DNA from: Akkermansiaceae bacterium
GTDB taxonomy: Bacteria > Verrucomicrobiota > Verrucomicrobiia > Verrucomicrobiales > Akkermansiaceae
Length of the DNA: 64,000 nt
Assembly: GCA_026421245.1 (NCBI GenBank)
Contig: JAPKDJ010000004.1
Location: 1 to 64,000, forward strand
Reading direction: 5' to 3'
Shown: piece by piece, positions 19,293 through 27,743 of the stretch
Layout of the letters: each line of letters begins with the position of its first letter
Numbering within the stretch: the first letter of the stretch is position 1
Position numbers and translations under genes: made by a program
Notes under the pieces: generated by a model
The model's input: only the letters and a program-made list of their open reading frames with translations
Database searches by the model: none
What the model was told of the DNA's origin: nothing

Positions 19293-19627
19293 CTAAGTTG
19301 TCGCGTGTGTCTGTCCAGTTAAGGCTCAGGAAACATCAGGTTTTCTGTTTCCTTGAAAACAATCTCAAAGTCAAAGATCTTCCGGGTTGCTCTTCTCGTC
19401 GAGACCACACCCGCGACCTCCCCTTTGTCGGAATGAAATGCTTACAACTTCTCCCGCCGACTGCTCGGAATTTGTTTTTTGGTGGCGGCGCTCAATGACG
19501 CCATTCCAAAAAGAAAATTCCTAGCAATCAATCACCAAGATCGACAAACTTAAGGCCACGAAGGTCGAAAAACACATGGACCTCCTCAACTTCATCGACT
19601 AGGCCCTCGGCTGAACCATCCATCGCT
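19293..19627. other. Divergent intergenic region with a large imperfect palindrome
   Basis: This region separates minus- and plus-strand genes. It holds a 7-bp hairpin (AGGAAAC/GTTTCCT, 19328-19353) and the head-to-head repeat pair at 19460-19528. Immediately right of that pair, a short coding-like frame ends in a TAG at 19600-19602 (reading KLKATKVEKHMDLLNFID). It has no start or domain and may be a gene scar. Confidence 0.45.
19460..19528. repeat. Dispersed repeat copies C and C', head-to-head inverted pair
   Basis: Two copies of the ~35-bp repeat face each other. The left arm is GCTCGGAATTTG plus a T-run and GGTGGCGGCGCTC. The right arm, reverse-complemented, is GCTAGGAATTTTC plus a T-run and GGAATGGCGTCA. 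They form an imperfect palindrome of about 68 bp between divergent genes. Each arm points toward one of the flanking genes, as the single copies do. Confidence 0.6.
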
Positions 19628-20278
19628 GTGTCCCTCGAACAACTCACTCTCCGCCTCAAGCCCGACGAAGTTCCGAACGACGTCGCCACCATGCTTGCCG
19701 AGGCCGACCGTCGCTGCGACGACTTCTTTGGCGCCGGCCTCGGCCGCCGCTACCCCCGCTACCTCCCTAGCGATCCCGCCATCGTTCACGCCGCCATGGT
19801 CTCCCTCAAGGAGGCCGGCCACATCCGCGGCAATGTCTTTTGCGAATGGGGCTGTGGATTCGGCGTCGCCACCTGCATGGCCTCCCTCATCGGCTACGAG
19901 GCCTACGGCATCGAGATCGAACCCAAACTCGCCGATCTCGCCAACCAACTCGCCGACGACCACAACATCCCCGTCGAGATTCTCTGTACCAGCTACCTCC
20001 CCGAAGGATACGAGGAATGTGACGGCGTCGGAGGCAAGGACCTCCTCCCCCCCGAAGCCACCACTTCACGCGGCGAATCCATCGACACTACTCCCACTTA
20101 CGACGGCCTCGATCCCACCGAGGTTGATGTCTTTTTTGTCTACCCCTGGCCCGGCCAAGAGGAATTCATGATGGATCTCTTCAGGGCTGTCTCCAACGAG
20201 GACGCCATCCTGCTCATCTACCTCGGCGACCGCGAAATCGCCGCCTACCGCCGAGGCGTCGGTGACGACGACTACTAG
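19628..20278 (+). CDS. Class I SAM-dependent methyltransferase, substrate unknown
   Basis: This 216-aa ORF with a GTG start contains the class I methyltransferase motif I, FCEWGCGFGVATCMASLIG (~residues 71-89). The acidic ribose-contact position follows in YGIEIEPKL. A motif-IV-like stretch EVDVFFVYPWPGQEEFM lies near residue 166. The DVFFVYPWPG segment resembles the N-DPPY-like active region in general position only, so the acceptor is not predictable. It is an isolated plus-strand gene downstream of the inverted repeat pair. Codon use is strongly C-ending and matches the core genes to the right. Confidence 0.75.
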   Translation: MSLEQLTLRLKPDEVPNDVATMLAEADRRCDDFFGAGLGRRYPRYLPSDPAIVHAAMVSLKEAGHIRGNVFCEWGCGFGVATCMASLIGYEAYGIEIEPKLADLANQLADDHNIPVEILCTSYLPEGYEECDGVGGKDLLPPEATTSRGESIDTTPTYDGLDPTEVDVFFVYPWPGQEEFMMDLFRAVSNEDAILLIYLGDREIAAYRRGVGDDDY

Positions 20279-20866
20279 ATCACTCACAACTCGGCAACGC
20301 ATCGCCACCGAGGAATCGGTGACCCCGAAAGCGGGGCTCAAATAATTCGCCCAAGATTTTCCTAGCGGACTCGCCGTCGATGTGAACTCGGGAGTTTCTT
20401 TCCCTCCTTCGCAGAGGCTTCCATGGATTTCTGGTCCACGGGTTCCCGCCACTCCTCCATGCCGAGGTTCCCATCCAGATAGTCCCGGTAGTATTTCTCG
20501 AAGCGGAGTACGAGTCCAAGGCCAGATCTGCGACGAGTGAGATTCGGAGACTGTTTGCCGGCACCTCGGATTTCTGAATGTCACGAAGCCCGCTGGCCAG
20601 AAACCAATTGTCCAATTCGGCGCCGGGCGATCCATTTTCCGGCGGGTCCTCCGAATCCACCCAGATCCCAAATTGCACCGAGTCGAACACCGAGAATTCA
20701 CGTCGGATCAAACTCTGGAGAAAGGCTCCCCCTCCGCCATGGGCTCAACAACAGTCTCTCCACCCCTGTTCGATATCCCGCCAGAGCCCCATTCCAGCTC
20801 TTCCCATGAGAATCTTCCACTCAGTTTGTAGTATCCCCCCCAACCACCAACCACTAGTCTGAATCT
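20279..20866 (-). pseudogene. Possible gene remnant on minus strand
   Basis: No intact gene fits these 590 bp. On the minus strand, one frame gives LDNWFLASGLRDIQKSEVPA and later DLALDSYSA. The adjacent frame then gives FEKYYRDYLDGNLGMEEWRE. Both segments look like real protein, but they are out of frame with each other, as in a frameshifted relic. I do not recognise the family. The remainder (20712-20866) shows nothing. Confidence 0.3.
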
Positions 20867-21250
20867 ATGGAAAATTCTTACCCCCAGCCCCCCGCTCACC
20901 CTTCTGGCGTTCCTCAAGCTGAAAGGCAGTGGGCCATGTTTGCCCACCTCTCAACACTCTCCATGTTTCTCGGCATTCCTTTCGGTAACATCCTCGGACC
21001 CCTCATCATCTTCCTTATAAAAAAGGACGAAATGCCCTTCGGTGGAAGCCAAGCGAAAGAAGCACTCAATTTCCAGATCTCCATGACGATCTATAGCATC
21101 GTATCCGGGATATTGGTTCTCATATTTGTGGGCGTCCTGCTTCTGTTTGCCCTGCTGGTAATCTTTATCGTCTTCACCATTATCGCTGCAGTGAAATCCA
21201 ACGAGGGTCAATTTTACCGCTATCCTCTCACAATCCGTTTTGTCAGCTAA
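20867..21250 (+). CDS. DUF4870 (Tic20-like) membrane protein
   Basis: This 127-aa protein has a Pro-rich N-terminus (SYPQPPAHPSGVPQAERQ) and then the DUF4870 core: WAMFAHLSTLSMFLGIPFGN, GPLIIFLIKKD and QAKEALNFQISM. These are the family's conserved blocks. Three to four hydrophobic segments follow, with the last two nearly continuous (residues ~68-108). The inner-membrane location is clear. The biochemical role of the family is unknown. It sits 32 bp upstream of glycerate kinase. Confidence 0.85.
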   Translation: MENSYPQPPAHPSGVPQAERQWAMFAHLSTLSMFLGIPFGNILGPLIIFLIKKDEMPFGGSQAKEALNFQISMTIYSIVSGILVLIFVGVLLLFALLVIFIVFTIIAAVKSNEGQFYRYPLTIRFVS

Positions 21251-21282
21251 ACGCTTGGCCCCGGTCCTACTTCCCCTTCCTC

Positions 21283-22389
21283 ATGCGTGTCCTTATCGCC
21301 AACGACAAATTCAAAGGTTCACTCCCTGCGACGGAAGTCTCCCGGGCCATTATGGCCGGTCTCCCCGCTTCCTGCCAGGTGGATCTCTGCCCCATCGCGG
21401 ATGGAGGAGAAGGCTTCACCGCAACCATGCTCACCGCCCTTGGTAGCAAATGGGTCGAATGCGATACCATTGACGCGCTCCACCGCCCCATAAAATCGCG
21501 TTACGCGGTCACAGATTCCGGACTCGCCGTCATGGAAATGGCCTCAGCCTCCGGGTTTGAACTCATTCACAAGAAAGACCGAAACATCCTCCGTTCCTCA
21601 ACCTACGGCACCGGACTCATGATCCGCCACGCTGCTGGCCAGAAAGGCGTCGAACGTATCTTGATCGGAATTGGCGGCAGTGCCACCAACGATGGCGGAG
21701 TGGGCATGGCCGATGCCCTCGGCGCCCTGCTCCTCGACAAGGATGAAGAACCACTTTCTCCGTTTCCCGGGGGACTTCAAGATCTCGCAATCATTGACCT
21801 CGATCAAATTCTTGACCTCCCTCCCATTGACGTCGCTTGCGATGTCGACAACCCCGTCTTGGGTGCCAACGGAGCTACCGCAGTCTTTGGCCCTCAAAAG
21901 GGAGCAACTCCGGCTGATCAGGCCGTTCTCGAGGACTTTCTCGCCCACCTGATCGACTTAACAGGAGCAAAAGACCTCGCCGTGAAACCCGGGGCGGGTG
22001 CCGCGGGCGGTCTTGGATTTGGCCTGATGCATTTTCTAAATGCCAAACTCCATCCCGGTTTCGATCTCGTCTCGGAAGCCCTCAATTTGGAAAGTCGTAT
22101 CACCAATGCCGATGTTGTCATTACCGGTGAAGGATCGCTCGACGCACAATCTCTGTCGGGTAAGGGCCCAATTGGCGTTGCCCAGCTGGCCAACAAACTC
22201 GGGAAGCCTGTCATCGCCGTCGCCGGACACATCTCCGACGAAGTCCGAACAACATCCCTCTTTGAACAATGTTTCGCATTGACTGACTTTGACCTTCCCC
22301 TTGAGACCCTCATGTCCGATGCCGAAAATCTCATCACGCAAAAAGTTCGCTCTCTAAGTGACTTGCTCCTCTTGCTCGGAGAAGGTTAG
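21283..22389 (+). CDS. glxK: Glycerate kinase
   Basis: Glycerate kinase (GarK/GlxK family, 368 aa) phosphorylates D-glycerate with ATP to a phosphoglycerate that enters glycolysis. Conserved blocks are IANDKFKGSLPATEVSRAI at the N-terminus, CPIADGGEGFT, GIGGSATNDGGVGMADALGA and GAGAAGGLGFGLMHFL. Near the C-terminus is the nucleotide/substrate segment DVVITGEGSLDAQSLSGKGP. The length is normal for the family. The stop is 11 bp before fabD, so the two may be co-transcribed without an obvious metabolic link. Confidence 0.93.
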   Translation: MRVLIANDKFKGSLPATEVSRAIMAGLPASCQVDLCPIADGGEGFTATMLTALGSKWVECDTIDALHRPIKSRYAVTDSGLAVMEMASASGFELIHKKDRNILRSSTYGTGLMIRHAAGQKGVERILIGIGGSATNDGGVGMADALGALLLDKDEEPLSPFPGGLQDLAIIDLDQILDLPPIDVACDVDNPVLGANGATAVFGPQKGATPADQAVLEDFLAHLIDLTGAKDLAVKPGAGAAGGLGFGLMHFLNAKLHPGFDLVSEALNLESRITNADVVITGEGSLDAQSLSGKGPIGVAQLANKLGKPVIAVAGHISDEVRTTSLFEQCFALTDFDLPLETLMSDAENLITQKVRSLSDLLLLLGEG

Positions 22390-22400
22390 CTCGTCGCAAC

Positions 22401-23327
22401 ATGAGTAAAGCAGTTCTCCTATTCTCCGGACAGGGTGCCCAGAAAGTCGGCATGGGAAAAGACCTCGTCGAAGCCTATCCCGCAGCCAAGACCCTCTTCG
22501 AAAAAGCAGACAATGTCCTCGACCGTTCGCTGACCTCAGTGATGTTTGAGGGTCCCGCCGAAGATCTCACCCGCACCGGCAATTGCCAACCCGCCCTCTT
22601 CCTCCACGGACTCGCCTTGCTCGAAATCCTCCGCGAAAAAATCCCCTCTCTCGAACCCGTTGCCGCCGCAGGCCTTTCCCTCGGTGAAATGACCGCTCAT
22701 TGCGCTGCCGGAACTTTCACGTTTGAAGAAGGGCTCAAACTCGTTGCCCGCCGTGGCGAACTCATGGACCAAGCCTGCGAAGCCAATCCCGGCATCATGG
22801 CGGCCATGATTGGAGGCACCAACGAAGATGTCGCCCGCCTCGCCAAGGACTGTGACGTTGATGTTGCCAACCTCAACTGCCCCGGCCAAACCGTCCTCTC
22901 TGGAAAAGAAGAAGGGATCGACAGCGCCGTTTCCAAGGCCAAGGAATACGGCCTTCGCATGGGTAAGAAGCTTCAGGTCGCCGGAGCCTATCACTCCCGA
23001 CTCATGGCCGGAGCCCAGGACAAGCTCGGCGAAGCTCTTGCCGCCACCGAATTCCACGATCCCACGATCCCTGTCGTTTCAAACTTCCTTGCCGAACCAG
23101 CCGAAGGAGCCAACGCCATCCGTGCTTCCCTCAAAGATCAAGTCACTGGTTCCGTCCGCTGGATCGAATCAATTCGTCTCCTCCGGGAGCAAGGCCACGA
23201 CCTCTTTATCGAGCTTGGGCCTGGCAAGGTTCTCGCTGGATTCATGGCCCGAATCGATAAGGAAGCCCGCATTCTTTCCATCGAAGATGCCGAATCTTTG
23301 GAGGCTGCCGTTGCCGAACTTTCCTAG
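22401..23327 (+). CDS. fabD: Malonyl-CoA:ACP S-malonyltransferase
   Basis: FabD (308 aa) loads malonyl units onto acyl carrier protein for fatty acid synthesis in the cytoplasm. The N-terminal FSGQGAQKVGMGKDL and GNCQPALFLHG blocks are canonical. The catalytic Ser is Ser93 in AAGLSLGEMTAH. The partner His lies in QVAGAYHSRLM near residue 200. The length is normal and no frameshift is seen. It follows glycerate kinase closely and is followed by tRNA-Asp. No other fab gene is in the window. Confidence 0.95.
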   Translation: MSKAVLLFSGQGAQKVGMGKDLVEAYPAAKTLFEKADNVLDRSLTSVMFEGPAEDLTRTGNCQPALFLHGLALLEILREKIPSLEPVAAAGLSLGEMTAHCAAGTFTFEEGLKLVARRGELMDQACEANPGIMAAMIGGTNEDVARLAKDCDVDVANLNCPGQTVLSGKEEGIDSAVSKAKEYGLRMGKKLQVAGAYHSRLMAGAQDKLGEALAATEFHDPTIPVVSNFLAEPAEGANAIRASLKDQVTGSVRWIESIRLLREQGHDLFIELGPGKVLAGFMARIDKEARILSIEDAESLEAAVAELS

Positions 23328-23414
23328 CGGGGAAAAAAGTGCGGGATTGGACAAATTAGTTCTTGTTCATTTCGGTGGGTCGCCATAGCGTCCCGCCGTC
23401 TTGACCAGCAACGC

Positions 23415-23491
<77 letters not shown>

Positions 23492-23639
23492 CTTTTTATT
23501 AAGTGTGGTTTGCAATCTCACCACTTCTGGTTATCCGGGAGTTTTTTTGTGCCTAAAAACGAGGGCCCGTCATCTTCCCCCACCAATGCCCCAAAACTTC
23601 CCCTTTGCGCCTCCCTTCGATTGGGCCATTCTTCTCCCC

Positions 23640-25100
23640 ATGCGATTCGCCTTCATCCCCTTATTCTTCACCCTCCTTCACGCACAAGACGCTGAAAAGA
23701 AAGACGACAATGCTGCGGAGAAAGTCAAAGCCTCCAAGCAAGACTCCGTCACCATTGCCGGCAAAAAGATCGACTACCGTGTCACCGCTTCCACCCTCGT
23801 CCTGAAAAGCGAAGACGACAAAGACCGTGCCTCCATCTTCCACGTTTCCTATGAACGCATTGGCCTTCAAGACCGCCACAAGCGCCCTGTCATGTTTGCC
23901 TTCAACGGCGGCCCCGGTTCCTCGGCAGTCTGGCTCCACATGGGAGCCCTCGGACCACGAATCGTCCCCACCACTCCTGACGGAACGCAAACCATTCCTC
24001 CACCCATCACCTTTCAGGAAAACCCCCATTCCATTCTCGATGTTGCTGACATCGTTTTTATTGATCCCGTCTCGACCGGCTTTTCCCGCGCCGAGGGAGA
24101 AACCAATGCCAACGAATTCCACGGCGTCTCAGGCGACATCAGCTCGGTGGGTGACTTTATCCGACGCTGGATTACCGAAAACGACCGTTGGGCCTCACCA
24201 AAATATCTTCTCGGTGAGAGCTACGGCGGAATCCGAGCAACCGGCCTGGCCGATCACCTACAAGACGAACATGGCATGACTCTCAATGGCGTCGTCCTCC
24301 TTTCCTCTCTCATTGACTTCCGCACGCTACGCTCAAACAAAGCCGACGATCTCAGCTACGCTGTTTTCCTTCCCGCTCTCACTGCCACTTCACACTTCCA
24401 CAAAAAAATTTCCGGGGACCGTGATGCCCTCGTAAAAGAAGCCTATACCTTCGCCTTTGGCGCCTACTCCCAAGCTCTACTCAAGGGAGCGGACATTTCC
24501 ACCGAAGAAAAAGAATCCATCGCCGCTCAACTTGAAAAGTTCACCAGCCTCCCTGCTTCCCTCTTCATTGAAAGCAACCTCCGCCTGTCCTCCACCCGCT
24601 ATCGGAAGGAACTCCTGCGCGATGAGAGCAAGGTCCTCGGCCGCTTCGACGCCCGAATCGCCTGGCCCGCCACCAATTCCTCGGAAGACTACCCCAGCTA
24701 CGATCCCTCGTATGCCGTTGCCTACGGAGCTTTTTCCACCGCCATCAACGACTACCTCAGCCGCGACCTTGGCTGGGAAGGACATCATCCCTACAAAATC
24801 CTCACCGGCGATGTCCGCCCCTGGAACTGGGGCACCAGTAACAGCGTGCTCAACATGACTCGCAACCTTGAGAATGCCATGCGTGAGAATCCCAACCTTA
24901 AGGTTCTCGTCATGTGCGGTTACACCGATCTCGCAACGCCCCCGGCCAACATGCAGTATAGCATCTCCCACCTTTTCGATATCCCCGACGAACGGCGCAA
25001 GGCCATTGAGTTCACTTGGTATGAAGCTGGTCACATGTTCTACCTGAACCAACCGGACCTTGAAAAAATGCGCAAGGACCTCGTCAAATTCATCAAGTAG
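23640..25100 (+). CDS. S10-family serine carboxypeptidase-like protein, secreted
   Basis: The protein has 486 aa from the ATG at 23640, which gives a short signal peptide (MRFAFIPLFFTLLHA). The longer ORF runs back into tRNA-Asp and is rejected. The alpha/beta-hydrolase carboxypeptidase motifs are all present: oxyanion-region FNGGPGSSAVWLHMG, nucleophile LGESYGGIRATGL, catalytic Asp in GYTDLATPPANM, and catalytic His in YEAGHMFYLNQ. It should be an exported peptidase with C-terminal exopeptidase-like activity. No neighbour suggests a specific substrate. Confidence 0.9.
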   Translation: MRFAFIPLFFTLLHAQDAEKKDDNAAEKVKASKQDSVTIAGKKIDYRVTASTLVLKSEDDKDRASIFHVSYERIGLQDRHKRPVMFAFNGGPGSSAVWLHMGALGPRIVPTTPDGTQTIPPPITFQENPHSILDVADIVFIDPVSTGFSRAEGETNANEFHGVSGDISSVGDFIRRWITENDRWASPKYLLGESYGGIRATGLADHLQDEHGMTLNGVVLLSSLIDFRTLRSNKADDLSYAVFLPALTATSHFHKKISGDRDALVKEAYTFAFGAYSQALLKGADISTEEKESIAAQLEKFTSLPASLFIESNLRLSSTRYRKELLRDESKVLGRFDARIAWPATNSSEDYPSYDPSYAVAYGAFSTAINDYLSRDLGWEGHHPYKILTGDVRPWNWGTSNSVLNMTRNLENAMRENPNLKVLVMCGYTDLATPPANMQYSISHLFDIPDERRKAIEFTWYEAGHMFYLNQPDLEKMRKDLVKFIK

Positions 25101-25146
25101 ATCTGATGATTTAAATGCCACCTTCCTGAAAATCTCGAAGGAAAAG

Positions 25147-25221
25147 TGGCAGTCCCACAAGGACTTGAACCTTGAATGACTGAATCAAAATCAGCTGTGT
25201 TACCAATTACACCATGGGACT
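25147..25221 (-). tRNA. tRNA-Gln (TTG)
   Basis: On the minus strand the acceptor agtccca pairs with tgggact, followed by discriminator G and encoded CCA. The anticodon arm gctga-ttTTGat-tcagt carries TTG. The T arm caagg-ttcaagt-ccttg is intact. Confidence 0.95.
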
Positions 25222-25404
25222 GGCGCTTCGCTCGCGCTTTCACGCGTGCCGCGGAGGAATAAATTCACTCGCGCCCTCTTGCAAGCCAGAAATGGGAGGA
25301 TTTCTTATTTTTCTACCTTTGGCTTGTTCCGGCTTCCTGCTGAATTCCCCAAGCTACGCGCCTGAATAGATCAGTTCCTCTCCCTCGTTCATGAGCAACT
25401 GAAG

Positions 25405-25647
25405 TCACCTCGACTCCTTCTCAGCGGCAGCCATCTTCAGCTTCTTCTCCACGGTCAACTCCCACCCTTCCTTTGTCTCCAAAACAATCACCCCAATGAA
25501 TCCACGTTTCTTCATTCTCTCCAGTCCATAGAGCTCTCCCACTTGTTCCAACGAAACGAATTTCACCCCTTCAATCTCCGAAATCTTCCAGTCCACCCCA
25601 AAGCAGGACAGCATGGTCGTCACCATTAAAACACAAACAATTTTCAT
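25405..25647 (-). CDS. Short secreted protein resembling a truncated amidase N-terminal domain
   Basis: This 80-87-aa ORF has a signal peptide (MKIVCVLMVTTMLSCFG; ATG at 25647, alternative start 25668). A ~45-residue segment, KISEIEGVKFVSLEQVGELYG, follows. In my judgement this looks like the beginning of the copper-amine-oxidase-N-like domain that precedes the catalytic domain in PVC N-acetylmuramoyl-L-alanine amidases. Here the protein ends with a charged tail (KKLKMAAAEKESR) before any catalytic part. It is either a genuine small exported protein or a 3'-truncated amidase gene. I cannot decide from sequence alone. Confidence 0.45.
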   Translation of the reverse strand: MKIVCVLMVTTMLSCFGVDWKISEIEGVKFVSLEQVGELYGLERMKKRGFIGVIVLETKEGWELTVEKKLKMAAAEKESR

Positions 25648-25755
25648 AATACCACACCAACCCACCACATCAATAAGTCAAGCCTCCTCAAATCCCCAAA
25701 CCAGCCAAGCCCACCCTTGACCTCGCTGCCAAAACCCAAGATCTTCTCCCCGCCC

Positions 25756-26832
25756 ATGGACTACGGAACCCTCATCGAAAAACGCACGGCACGCCTCGCC
25801 GAGATTGAAAAGCTCATGGAGGAGCCCGGGTTTTTCAACGACCAGACAAATTCCACCCAGTTCATGCGCGAGCATCGGAGCCTCAAAAAACTCCTCGCAC
25901 TCTGGGACGAATACCAACAGGTCATCAACGACATCGAGGGGAACGAAGAACTCGCCAAAAGCGACGACGAGGAATTCGCCACCATGGCCAACGAAGAGCT
26001 CCCAGCCCTTCGAGAACGTTTTGAGATCTTGGCGCAGGAAGTCCAATACGCCCTCCTTCCCCGCGACGAAACCGAAGACCGCGACGCTCTTCTCGAAATC
26101 CGTGCGGGTGCCGGAGGCGACGAAGCCTCCCTTTTTGCCGGTGAAATCATGAATCTCTACCAACGCTACACCGAAAAGCGCGGCTGGAAGTGTGAGCACC
26201 TCGAAAGTTCCCCTTCAGACGTCGGCGGCTTTAAAGAAGTCATCCTCAAAATCTCCGGCGAAGAAGTTTTCCGCTCCCTCAAATATGAATCCGGCGTCCA
26301 CCGTGTCCAGCGCGTCCCCGCCACGGAGACCCAGGGCCGTATTCACACCTCGACCGTCACGGTCGCGGTTCTCCCCGAAGCCGAGGAAGTTGATGTCCAG
26401 CTTAGGCCCGAAGACCTCCACATCCAGGCCACGCGCTCCGGCGGGCCCGGCGGACAGCACGTCAACACGACCGACTCCGCCGTCCAGGTCACCCACCTTC
26501 CCACCGGCATTCAGGTCAAATCACAGGACGGTCGATCCCAGACTCAAAATAAGGAAAAGGCCCTCCAAATCCTCCGCGCCAAGCTCTTCGAAGTTGCCCA
26601 ACGCGAAGCGCAGGAAAGCTACTCCGCTCAGCGAAAATCCCTCATTGGCTCCGGCGACCGTTCCGAGAAGATCCGCACCTACAACTTCCCCCAGTCCCGC
26701 GTCACCGATCACCGCATCAACCACACCTCCCACAATATGGAGGGCATCATGAACGGCGACATCAATGAATTCACCGATCACCTTCAAAAAGCCGAGATGG
26801 AACAACGGCTCGCCGAGGAGGAACTGGGATAA
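25756..26832 (+). CDS. prfA: Peptide chain release factor 1
   Basis: RF1 (358 aa) recognises UAA/UAG stop codons and triggers peptide release. The decoding motif is in RVPATETQGRIHTS: the PxT tripeptide is PAT, so RF1 rather than RF2. The hydrolysis motif GGQ is in RSGGPGGQHVNTTDSAVQVT. I chose the ATG at 25756 because MDYGTLIEKRTARL begins like other RF1 proteins; the ATG at 25717 would add 13 residues. prmC, whose product methylates the GGQ glutamine, follows 35 bp downstream. This is the classical pairing. Confidence 0.96.
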   Translation: MDYGTLIEKRTARLAEIEKLMEEPGFFNDQTNSTQFMREHRSLKKLLALWDEYQQVINDIEGNEELAKSDDEEFATMANEELPALRERFEILAQEVQYALLPRDETEDRDALLEIRAGAGGDEASLFAGEIMNLYQRYTEKRGWKCEHLESSPSDVGGFKEVILKISGEEVFRSLKYESGVHRVQRVPATETQGRIHTSTVTVAVLPEAEEVDVQLRPEDLHIQATRSGGPGGQHVNTTDSAVQVTHLPTGIQVKSQDGRSQTQNKEKALQILRAKLFEVAQREAQESYSAQRKSLIGSGDRSEKIRTYNFPQSRVTDHRINHTSHNMEGIMNGDINEFTDHLQKAEMEQRLAEEELG

Positions 26833-26867
26833 ATTCCTTATCCCCTTCTTATTCACACCCTCCTCAC

Positions 26868-27707
26868 ATGACGACCATCCTCGATGTTCTTGAGAAAGGA
26901 GCGACCTTTCTCGAACACAAAGGCATCGCGGATCCCCGGCTCAATATGGAGCTCATGGTCGCCCACGAGCTCGGATTGAAACGAATGGACCTCTATCTCC
27001 GCTTTGATCAACCCCTTGAAGAAGGTCAACTGTCTTCGCTCCGCGATAAGCTCAAGAAGCGAGGACAACATATTCCTCTCCAACATCTTAACGGAACAGT
27101 TCACTTCGGCCGCTACGAGTTCAAGTCCGACCATCGAGCCCTCATTCCCCGTCCCGAGACCGAGGAACTCGTCGAACTCATCGAGAAGGAGGCACTTCCA
27201 AAACCCGCTCGCATTCTTGATCTCGGCTGCGGCTCTGGCGTTCTGGGCCTCACCCTTGCGAAAAACCTGGGAACTGACTGCTCACACCTCGTGCTCGCAG
27301 ATTTATCTACAGAGGCCCTCGCTCTGTGTGAAGAAAATGCCGCCGCTCTCGAAGTCGAAGCAACCTTCGTCAAAAGCGACCTCTTCTCATCCATCGAAGC
27401 ACCCTTCGACCTTATCGTCGCAAATCTCCCCTACATTGCAGAAACCGAGCGATCGAAGGTCGAACCTGAAGTCCTTCACGACCCCGATATGGCTCTCTTC
27501 AGCGGGCCCGATGGCCTCGATCTCCTGCGGACCTTTTGCGCTCAGTGCTCCAGTTATCTGAATCCCGGCGGCCTCGTCGCTCTCGAGGTCGGCTACGACC
27601 AAGGCGAGATCATCAGCAAACTCCTGAAAGACGCTGGGTTAACCGATATCTCGGTCGGTAAGGATCTCAACGAAATCCCCCGCTTTCCACTTGCACGCAA
27701 GGCCTAA
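26868..27707 (+). CDS. prmC: Peptide chain release factor N5-glutamine methyltransferase
   Basis: PrmC/HemK (279 aa) methylates the Gln of the GGQ motif in release factors using SAM. The N-terminal helical domain (~1-75) is followed by the Rossmann domain: motif I RILDLGCGSGVLGLTLA, acidic loop VLADLSTEAL, and the amide-binding motif as NLPY (VANLPYIAETER) instead of the more usual NPPY. NLPY is a known variant, and the rest of the fold markers fit. It lies directly downstream of prfA and upstream of murA in the same orientation. Confidence 0.94.
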   Translation: MTTILDVLEKGATFLEHKGIADPRLNMELMVAHELGLKRMDLYLRFDQPLEEGQLSSLRDKLKKRGQHIPLQHLNGTVHFGRYEFKSDHRALIPRPETEELVELIEKEALPKPARILDLGCGSGVLGLTLAKNLGTDCSHLVLADLSTEALALCEENAAALEVEATFVKSDLFSSIEAPFDLIVANLPYIAETERSKVEPEVLHDPDMALFSGPDGLDLLRTFCAQCSSYLNPGGLVALEVGYDQGEIISKLLKDAGLTDISVGKDLNEIPRFPLARKA

Positions 27708-27743
27708 AAAGCCCACTGCCTCTCCCCACAACAACAACCGCCC

